Part shown: positions 58,567 to 64,000 of the stretch, one piece after another
Numbering within the stretch: the first letter of the stretch is position 1
Layout: the number at the start of each line of letters is the position of its first letter
Assembly: GCF_030518195.1 (NCBI RefSeq)
Contig: NZ_JAULSC010000007.1
Coordinates: 110,904 to 174,903, forward strand
DNA: 64,000 nucleotides
Direction: 5' to 3'
Source of the DNA: Nocardioides cremeus
GTDB taxonomy: Bacteria; Actinomycetota; Actinomycetes; Propionibacteriales; Nocardioidaceae
Notes under the pieces: generated by a model
What the model was told of the DNA's origin: nothing
The model's input: only the letters and a program-made list of their open reading frames with translations
The model's database searches: none
Position numbers and translations under genes: made by a program

Positions 58567-58698
58567 CGTTGGTCGAGCAGGGAGGGCCGAAGGCTCGAGC
58601 GACGCCGAGACCCCGTGAGCCCATGGCGTACGGCGAGCACGTCAGTCACCGGGTCTCGGCGACGCTCCTCGCTGGCGCTCGTCACTGCTCGACCAACG
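58567..58698. repeat. 132-bp palindromic dispersed repeat, copy D
   Basis: Starts CGTTGGTCGAGCAG and ends CTGCTCGACCAACG, 132 bp like copy A, and is almost identical to it internally. A stray left-end fragment (GGTCGAGCAGCGGTGACACC) precedes it near 58545. It lies between the convergent greA and ilvA genes. Confidence 0.9.
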
Positions 58699-58710
58699 AC
58701 AGGGCACCGC

Positions 58711-58842
58711 CGTAGGTCGAGCAGCGAGGACCGAAGGCTCGAGCGACGCCGAGACCCCGCGAGCCCATGGCGAACGGCGAGCGCGTCAGTCACCCGGTCT
58801 CGGCGACGCTCCTCGCTGGCGCTCGTCCCTGCTCGACCAACG
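58711..58842. repeat. 132-bp palindromic dispersed repeat, copy E
   Basis: Starts CGTAGGTCGAGCAG and ends CTGCTCGACCAACG; 132 bp, same orientation as copy D and 12 bp after it. It has scattered substitutions and ends 9 bp before the ilvA stop. Confidence 0.9.
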
Positions 58843-58851
58843 AGGACGCGG

Positions 58852-60066
58852 TCACTCCAGGACGCGGTAGCCGTGCTCGCGCAGCCGCGCGAGCACGGTG
58901 TCGGAGTGCGCGGAGCCGCGCGTCTCGAGCTGCAGGTGCACCTCGACCTCGTCCATCGACAGGGCCGGCGAGATCCGTTCGTGGGCGACCTCGAGCACGT
59001 TCGCGCCCGCGGCGCTGACCTCGGTGAGCAGCCGGGCCAGGCCGCCGGGCGCGTCGGGGATGGTCACGTCGAGGTTGAGGTAGCGACCGGCCGCGGCCAT
59101 GCCGTGCCGGATCACCTTGCCCAGCAGCAGCGGGTCGATGTTGCCGCCCGAGAGCACCGCGACCACCGGCGCCTCGAAGGCGTCGGGGTGATCGAGCAGG
59201 GCCGCGATCGCGGCGGCGCCGGCCGGCTCGCAGACCAGCTTGGCCCGCTCGGCCAGCGACAGCACCGCCCGCGCCAGCGAGTCCTCGCTGACGGTGAGGA
59301 CCTCGTCGACGTGCTCGACCACCGCGGCGAACGTCAGGTCGCCCGGGCGGCCGACGGCGATGCCGTCGGCCATCGTGCGCATCACCGCCAGCGGCGTCGG
59401 GCGGCCCGCCTCGAGGGAGCCCGGGTAGGCCGCGGCGTCCTTGGCCTGCACGCCCACGACGCGTACATCGGGGCGCAGCGCCTTGACCGCCAGCGCGACA
59501 CCGGCCAGCAGCCCTCCCCCACCGGTGGGCACCACGACAGTGGCCACCTCGGGCAGCTGCTCGATGATCTCCAGACCCACGGTGCCCTGCCCGGCCACCA
59601 CGTCGGGGTGGTCGAAGGGGTGGATCAGCACCGCGCCGGTGCGCTCGGCGAACTCGTGGGCCGCGACCAGCGCGTCCTCGAGGTACTGCCCGGTGAAGAC
59701 CACCTCGGCGCCGTAGCCGCGGGTGGCGCGCTCCTTGGGGATCGGCGCCCCCTCGGGCATGAAGACGGTGGCGGAGATGCCGAGCAGCTGCGCGGCCAGG
59801 GCGACGCCCTGGGCGTGGTTGCCTGCCGAGGCCGCGACGACGCCGCGGGCCCGCTCCTCCTCGCTGAGCCGCGAGATCCGCACGTAGGCGCCGCGGGCCT
59901 TGAACGAGCCGGTGCGCTGGAGGTTCTCGGCCTTGAGGCGGACCTCGCCACCGACCAGCTCCGAGAGCCAGCGCGACTCCTCCATCGGCGTACGGACCGC
60001 GACGCCGGCGAGGACCTCGCGGGCGGCCTCGATGTCGGCGAGCCCGACGGTGGGCACCTCGCTCAC
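58852..60066 (-). CDS. ilvA: threonine ammonia-lyase (threonine deaminase)
   Basis: A 404-residue PLP enzyme that makes 2-oxobutanoate from threonine for isoleucine synthesis. The PLP Lys is in RTGSFKARGA; ASAGNHAQGVALAA, VPTGGGGLLAGVALA and SGGNIDP are standard blocks. A C-terminal ACT domain (LDVTIPDAPGGLARLLTEVS ... EVHLQLETRGSAHSD) is present; the short form with a single ACT domain occurs in both biosynthetic and catabolic enzymes. The GTG start overlaps the stop of the AI-2E family gene by 4 nt. Confidence 0.92.
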   Translation of the reverse strand: MSEVPTVGLADIEAAREVLAGVAVRTPMEESRWLSELVGGEVRLKAENLQRTGSFKARGAYVRISRLSEEERARGVVAASAGNHAQGVALAAQLLGISATVFMPEGAPIPKERATRGYGAEVVFTGQYLEDALVAAHEFAERTGAVLIHPFDHPDVVAGQGTVGLEIIEQLPEVATVVVPTGGGGLLAGVALAVKALRPDVRVVGVQAKDAAAYPGSLEAGRPTPLAVMRTMADGIAVGRPGDLTFAAVVEHVDEVLTVSEDSLARAVLSLAERAKLVCEPAGAAAIAALLDHPDAFEAPVVAVLSGGNIDPLLLGKVIRHGMAAAGRYLNLDVTIPDAPGGLARLLTEVSAAGANVLEVAHERISPALSMDEVEVHLQLETRGSAHSDTVLARLREHGYRVLE

Positions 60067-61445
60067 GACGGCTCCCCCTCGGGCGTGGCGGACTCCTGCA
60101 CGTCGACCATGGCGCCACTCTCCTCGTAGTCCTCGGCGAGCTCCTCCTCCGGGTCGTCGCCGGGTGCGGTGTTGGCGGCGAGGTGCTGCACGACGGCGTT
60201 GAGGGCCGCGACCAGCGGCACCGCGACCAGGGCTCCGGCGATCCCGGCGACGATCACGCCCGCAGCGATCGCGAGGATCACCGCGAGCGGGTGCACCGAG
60301 ACCCAGCGGCCCATGAGGAAGGGCTGCAGCACGTGGCCCTCGACCTGCTGGACCACGATCACCCCGACCAGCATCAGCAGCGCGGCCACGGGCCCCTGGT
60401 CGACCAGCGCCACCAGGATCGCCACCGTGCCGGCGATGGTCGCACCGATCATCGGCACGAAGGCGCCCAGGAAGACCAGCACGCCGATGGCGGCCACGAA
60501 CGGCACGCCGAGGAACCAGGCCCAGCCGGCGATGCCGACGGCGTCGACGAGGGCCACCACGACGGTGGCCCGCACGAACTGGGTCAGCGAGATCCACGCG
60601 ACGCGGCCCGAGGAGTCGACCCGCGGGCGCGCTGCCCGGGGCGCCAGGCGCACCAGCCACGACCAGATCCGCTGTCCGTCGGCCATGAAGAAGTAGGTGG
60701 CGAAGAGGACGATGAAGAACCCGGCGACGACGTGGGTGAGCGTGGTGCCGACCTCGGTGAGCCGGGTGACCACCTGGCCGTCGCTGGTCTGGTCGGTGAT
60801 CACGCGCTGGGCGTCGTTGATCCAGCGGTCGATCTGGGAGTCGCTGGCGTTGAGCGGGCCGTCCTCGAGCCACTGGCGGATCTGGCCCAGGCCGGCGACC
60901 GTCTGCTCGGCCAGGTCGGTGGCGCCGTTGGCGACCTGCTGGCCCACGAAGGTCAGCAGGGCGCTGACGGTGGCCAGCCCGCTGACGACGACCACCAGCG
61001 CGGCGAGGCCGCGCGGCACCCGGATCCTGGTCAGGGCGTCGACGGCCGGCGCCGCCAGTGCGGTGACCAGCAGCGCCACGACGATGGGCAGCACGATCAC
61101 CGAGAGGTAGCCGACGGTCCAGGCGATCACGGCGCCGGCGGCCACGATGACCAGGAAGCGCCAGGCCCAGGCGGCGGCGAGCTCGACGCCCGGCGGCACG
61201 GGGGTGCGCGGGTAGGCGTCGGCGCCGCTGGCCAGCTCGGGCGGGGTCAGCCGGCGTTCGCGCTCGTCGCGCAGCTGGCTCCACTGCTGCGCGAGCCGGC
61301 GGGTGAGCCGCTCCTCCTCCTCGACCGACCGGGGACGCAGCGCGCGGCGGCGCAGGCGTCCTCCCGGGGTCGGAGCCCTCGGGTCCGGCTGGGCCACCGC
61401 GACGTCGCCGGCGGGGTCGGGGCCGGTCACCTCCTGCTCGTCCAC
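60063..61445 (-). CDS. AI-2E family (YdiK/PerM-type) transporter
   Basis: A 460-residue membrane protein of the AI-2E family transporter group. A long Arg-rich cytoplasmic N-terminus (about 80 residues) precedes eight hydrophobic segments, including FLVIVAAGAVIAWTVGYLSVI and VVIVLPIVVALLVTALAAPA-like helices, and the conserved GVLVFLGAFVPMIGATIAG. Despite the name, most members are not proven autoinducer exporters. I choose the GTG at 61445 over an in-frame TTG at 61454, because TAGGTT lies 7 nt upstream of the GTG. It overlaps ilvA by 4 nt. Confidence 0.87.
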   Translation of the reverse strand: MDEQEVTGPDPAGDVAVAQPDPRAPTPGGRLRRRALRPRSVEEEERLTRRLAQQWSQLRDERERRLTPPELASGADAYPRTPVPPGVELAAAWAWRFLVIVAAGAVIAWTVGYLSVIVLPIVVALLVTALAAPAVDALTRIRVPRGLAALVVVVSGLATVSALLTFVGQQVANGATDLAEQTVAGLGQIRQWLEDGPLNASDSQIDRWINDAQRVITDQTSDGQVVTRLTEVGTTLTHVVAGFFIVLFATYFFMADGQRIWSWLVRLAPRAARPRVDSSGRVAWISLTQFVRATVVVALVDAVGIAGWAWFLGVPFVAAIGVLVFLGAFVPMIGATIAGTVAILVALVDQGPVAALLMLVGVIVVQQVEGHVLQPFLMGRWVSVHPLAVILAIAAGVIVAGIAGALVAVPLVAALNAVVQHLAANTAPGDDPEEELAEDYEESGAMVDVQESATPEGEPS

Positions 61446-61452
61446 AGCGCTC

Positions 61453-61458
61453 AACCTA
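61453..61458 (-). promoter_or_regulatory. -10 box of the AI-2E family gene, leaderless type
   Basis: TAGGTT on the minus strand ends 7 nt before the GTG at 61445; the alternative TTG start overlaps this box. Confidence 0.45.
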
Positions 61459-61496
61459 TGCGACGCCCGGGCCGTGGCGCGGGCGCCGCACTCGGC

Positions 61497-62660
61497 TCAC
61501 CCGAGGGCGCGGTCGAGGTCGGCGATGAGGTCCTCGGCGGTCTCGATGCCGACCGAGAGCCGCACCAGGTCGGCGGGGACCTCGAGGTCGGTGCCGGCGA
61601 CGCTGGCGTGGGTCATCCGGCCCGGGTGCTCGATCAGCGACTCGACGCCGCCCAGCGACTCCCCGAGGGTGAAGACCTCGGTGCCCTCGCAGACCGCGAG
61701 CGCGGCCTGCTCACCGCCGCTGACGCGGAAGGAGACCATGCCGCCGAAGCGCTTCATCTGGCGCGCCGCGACCTCGTGGCCCGCGTGCGAGGCCAGACCG
61801 GGGTAGATCACCTGCTCGACCTTGGGGTGGTCGAGCAGGAAGTCGACGACCTTCTCGGCGTTGTCGCAGTGGCGGTCCATCCGCACGCCCAGGGTCTTCA
61901 GCCCGCGCAGCGTCAGCCACGCGTCGAAGGGGCCGGCCACGGCGCCGATGGCGTTCTGGTGGAAGGCGACCTTGTCGGCGATCTCGAGGTCGTGCACCAC
62001 GAGCGCACCGCCGACGACGTCGGAGTGCCCGCCGCAGTACTTCGTGGTCGAGTGCAGCACCACGTCGGCACCCAGGGTCAGCGGCTGCTGCAGGTAGGGC
62101 GAGGCGAAGGTGTTGTCGACGACCAGCAGCGCGCCCGCCTCGTGCGCCACGCTCGCCAGCGCCTCGATGTCGCCGATGGTCAGCAGCGGGTTGGTGGGCG
62201 TCTCGACCCACACGATCTTCGTCTGCCCGGGGCGGATCGCCGCGCGCACCGCGTCGACGTCGGAGACGGCCGCCGGGCTGTGCTCGAGACCCCAGGCCTT
62301 CTCGACCTTGTCGAAGAGGCGGTAGGTGCCGCCGTACGCGTCGTCGGGGATGACCACGTGGTCGCCGGGGGTGCACAGCGCGCGCACCAGGGTGTCCTCG
62401 GCGGCCAGGCCGGAGGCGAAGGCGAAGCCGCGCTCGCCCTGCTCGAGAGCGGCGATGTTGCCCTCGAGCGCGGTGCGGGTCGGGTTGGCCGAGCGGGAGT
62501 ACTCGTAGCCGCCCCGCAGGCCGCCGACGCCGTCCTGCTTGTACGTCGACGTCGCGTAGATCGGCGGGATCACCGCCCCCGTCGTGGGGTCCGGCTCGTA
62601 GCCGGCGTGGATGGCGCGGGTCTCGAAGCCCGCCTTGGCCAGGTGCTGCTGCTCGCTCAC
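61497..62660 (-). CDS. metB: cystathionine gamma-synthase
   Basis: A 387-residue PLP enzyme of the Cys/Met-metabolism family. The PLP Lys is in VLHSTTKYCGGHSDVVGG. Other blocks are IPPIYATSTYKQDGVG, YEYSRSANPTRTALEGNIAALE, ETPTNPLL and the C-terminal ESLGGVESLIEHPGRMTHAS. It condenses an activated homoserine with cysteine, or acts in reverse transsulfuration as a gamma-lyase; the two cannot be separated from sequence. GTG start with TACCCT 6 nt upstream (leaderless). Divergent from msrA. Confidence 0.9.
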   Translation of the reverse strand: MSEQQHLAKAGFETRAIHAGYEPDPTTGAVIPPIYATSTYKQDGVGGLRGGYEYSRSANPTRTALEGNIAALEQGERGFAFASGLAAEDTLVRALCTPGDHVVIPDDAYGGTYRLFDKVEKAWGLEHSPAAVSDVDAVRAAIRPGQTKIVWVETPTNPLLTIGDIEALASVAHEAGALLVVDNTFASPYLQQPLTLGADVVLHSTTKYCGGHSDVVGGALVVHDLEIADKVAFHQNAIGAVAGPFDAWLTLRGLKTLGVRMDRHCDNAEKVVDFLLDHPKVEQVIYPGLASHAGHEVAARQMKRFGGMVSFRVSGGEQAALAVCEGTEVFTLGESLGGVESLIEHPGRMTHASVAGTDLEVPADLVRLSVGIETAEDLIADLDRALG

Positions 62661-62666
62661 CCGTCG

Positions 62667-62672
62667 AGGGTA
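62667..62672 (-). promoter_or_regulatory. -10 box of metB, leaderless type
   Basis: TACCCT on the minus strand ends 6 nt before the GTG at 62660. Confidence 0.5.
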
Positions 62673-62743
62673 CTCACGCGGGAACCATCTGGCCTCCCCC
62701 GGTGTTGTACCCCTCGGACACCCACTCCGAGGAGGACCACCGC

Positions 62744-63385
62744 ATGTTCTTCACCCGCAAGCAGAGCGACCTCATCGCCCCCGAGCAGACCCTGCCGGGG
62801 CGCAGCGAGAGCCCCTGGCACCTCGCCGACCGGCACGTCGTCCTCGACTCCCCGGTCGTCACCGACCAGGCACCCGCCGGCCACGAGGTCGCGATCTTCG
62901 GGCTCGGCTGCTTCTGGGGCGCCGAGGAGCACTACTGGAAGATGCCCGGGGTCTGGTCGACCTCCGTCGGGTACGCCGGCGGCGACACCCCGCACCCCTC
63001 CTACGAGGAGGTCTGCTCCGGGCGCACCAACCACACCGAGGCCGTGCGGGTCGTCTTCGACCCCGCCGTCGTCTCCTACGCCGACCTGGTCAAGGCGTTC
63101 TTCGAGGTGCACGACCCGACCCAGGGCATGCGCCAGGGCAACGACGTCGGCACCCAGTACCGCTCCGCGATCTACTGGACGACGCCCGAGCAGGAGCGCA
63201 CGGCGGCCGAGCTGACCCGGGTGTACGGCGAGGAGCTCGCCCGCCGCGGCCTCGGCGAGATCACCACCGAGGTGCGCGAGGCGCCGACCTACTACTACGC
63301 CGAGGACGTGCACCAGCAGTACCTGGCCAAGAACCCCTACGGCTACCGCTGCCACGCCAACACCGGCGTCCCTTTCCCCTCCTGA
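62744..63385 (+). CDS. msrA: peptide methionine (S)-sulfoxide reductase
   Basis: A 213-residue MsrA that repairs oxidised methionine. The active site GLGCFWGAEEHYWK holds the catalytic Cys; VGYAGGDTPHPSYEEVCSG, HTEAVRVVFDP and GNDVGTQYRSAIY are conserved. An N-terminal extension of about 40 residues (MFFTRKQSDLIAPEQTLPGR) is as in other actinobacterial long forms. GAGGAGG at 62729-62735 fixes the ATG at 62744. No recycling Cys motif is obvious at the C-terminus beyond YRCHANTGV. Confidence 0.94.
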   Translation: MFFTRKQSDLIAPEQTLPGRSESPWHLADRHVVLDSPVVTDQAPAGHEVAIFGLGCFWGAEEHYWKMPGVWSTSVGYAGGDTPHPSYEEVCSGRTNHTEAVRVVFDPAVVSYADLVKAFFEVHDPTQGMRQGNDVGTQYRSAIYWTTPEQERTAAELTRVYGEELARRGLGEITTEVREAPTYYYAEDVHQQYLAKNPYGYRCHANTGVPFPS

Positions 63386-63750
63386 CGGATACAGATCACG
63401 GATCGCACTCATGGTCAGCCGAAGGCGAGGGCGCCACGAGTGAGTTGACATCTTCACCAGGTCAAGACACTCCTCAGCGCGAGGCTCACCCGCGATCGCC
63501 GGATTGGGTTGGCTGCGTAGGTCTCTTCGGCCAGGTCACGTAGCCGGAGCTCACCGGTGCACTCGAGCCCTGCATGCTGAGTCTGCAGCGGCTCCTAGCC
63601 GGGGTGCGGAAAGCGCAGCCACGAAGGTGTGACCACTACAGACAAGCGCCAACTTTGTGAAAAAGTCTCGTTCCCCGCAGATACTGCTTGGCACGACACC
63701 TGCAGCGACCGCTACGGGTCATCAGCATCCGTAGAACTCGGGAGTTCGTC
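63386..63750. other. gene-free, GC-lower region after msrA
   Basis: No coding region is supported here. TTGTGA (63655-63660) and GATACT (63680-63685) with a 19-nt spacer are a possible promoter for the gene that starts at 63751. By hand count the two lines 63601-63720 are about 58-60 % G+C, clearly below the genes upstream. No tRNA, integrase or attachment-site repeat is visible. Confidence 0.4.
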
Positions 63751-64000
63751 TTGCTTGCGCCGCGCCGCCTAACTTGGCTCATGTTCGTAGTGCTGAGCGC
63801 TCTGGTTTGGACTTCGCTACCTACCAGTTCCGCGAGAGCTGCTGAAGCCGCTGATACGTCCACGCCGCAGGTCACGAGTTTCACAATGACCTCCCCCACC
63901 ACCCTGACGCCGGGCGACACCGTAGACATGGACTACGAGGTGACCGACGACTCCGGCGTCGTGACCAGGCTGGTCTTCAACTACACCGATCCAGTCGGGA
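63751..64000 (+). CDS. secreted protein, N-terminal part (cut by window edge)
   Basis: An open frame that runs off the right edge. From a TTG at 63751, preceded at a 6-nt distance by GGGAG, it reads LLAPRRLTWLMFVVLSALVW and then TSLPTSSARA, a clear signal peptide with a basic start and Ala-x-Ala-like end. The mature part begins AEAADTSTPQVTSFTMTSPT and continues TLTPGDTVDMDYEVTDDSGVVTRLVFNYTDPVG, a beta-sandwich-like start typical of large secreted or surface proteins with Ig-like domains. An ATG at 63781 is an alternative start. G+C is lower than in the neighbouring genes. Family not determinable from about 83 residues. Confidence 0.65.
   Translation, partial: MLAPRRLTWLMFVVLSALVWTSLPTSSARAAEAADTSTPQVTSFTMTSPTTLTPGDTVDMDYEVTDDSGVVTRLVFNYTDPVG

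Noticed and set aside
61446..61454. TTG start three codons upstream for the AI-2E family gene
   Set aside because: The TTG overlaps the TAGGTT hexamer that fits a leaderless start at the following GTG.
60183..63215. 1010-codon open frame on the plus strand over the AI-2E, metB and msrA region
   Set aside because: It is antisense to two clear gene families and out of frame with msrA. No motifs and no ribosome site.

Overview
The window is 64 kb of chromosome from a very GC-rich actinobacterium, most likely Nocardioides or another Nocardioidaceae. The support is: abundant GTG starts, 4-nt stop/start overlaps inside operons, a mycothiol-pathway amidase (mca), an LpqY-SugABC-type trehalose importer, the actinobacterial families DUF4245, DUF4307 and DUF6542, and an actinobacterial PHA synthase cluster. 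No tRNA or rRNA gene, transposase, integrase, prophage module or CRISPR array was seen. The ordinary part is a housekeeping and carbon-metabolism core.

Layout. 0-5 kb: the 5' end of ychF, a hotdog thioesterase, and a polyhydroxyalkanoate block (phaC, a PhaZ-like hydrolase, an acyl-CoA dehydrogenase). 4.6-8.4 kb: an AAA ATPase with a C-terminal winged helix and a strong operator-like dyad at its start codon, then xth, rmuC and DUF6542. 8.3-16.4 kb: a YciO-type protein, ispH, xseA-xseB, DUF4245, and a compact molybdate operon (HTH-TOBE regulator, modA, modB, modC) whose last gene overlaps glpX. 16.4-24 kb: two alpha/beta hydrolases, an lpqY-sugA-sugB-sugC operon and a convergent stand-alone msiK-type ATPase. 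24-30 kb: a seven-gene thiamine operon (thiE, thiO, thiS, thiG, a second thiE-like gene, thiD, thiC), every junction a 4-nt overlap, behind a TPP riboswitch. 30-37 kb: a gene-free stretch with two unusual inverted-repeat elements, then class I and class II fumarases and small or hypothetical genes. 37-41 kb: a secreted lytic transglycosylase-like protein, PIN-PhoH, a cis-prenyltransferase and a hemolysin III family protein. 41-48 kb: a sugar-utilisation cluster (LacI regulator, GH1 beta-glucosidase, ABC binding protein and two permeases, no ATPase). 48-57.6 kb: an ECF sigma/anti-sigma pair, a secreted beta-helix protein with an exact 143-residue super-repeat, a HAD hydrolase, a Ser/Thr kinase, a thioredoxin, mca, DUF4307 and a secreted Asp-rich protein. 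58-63.4 kb: greA, ilvA, an AI-2E family permease, a cystathionine gamma-synthase and msrA. The last ~600 bp has clearly lower GC and holds the start of a secreted protein cut by the window edge.

How genes work together. The SBP and permeases at 44.8-48.2 kb have no ATPase of their own, and the orphan MsiK-type ATPase at 22.8 kb is the obvious partner. The LacI protein probably controls that cluster through a LacI-type operator found upstream of the binding protein. A repeated promoter pattern recurs across the window: a TANNNT hexamer 6-7 nt before the start codon, indicating leaderless transcripts for at least a dozen genes. Genes with a good Shine-Dalgarno sequence (phaC, lpqY, msrA and others) lack it.

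The most unusual material is non-coding: five copies of a 132-bp palindromic element in two intergenic regions, a 22-nt tandem-repeat family at two places, a shared GAGCCGG-ended terminator hairpin family, and two neighbouring ~90-bp inverted-repeat elements upstream of the thiamine operon. I found no complete novel defence or biosynthetic system. The best candidates for undescribed biology are these repeat families, the ATPase with its own operator, and the repeat-built beta-helix protein.
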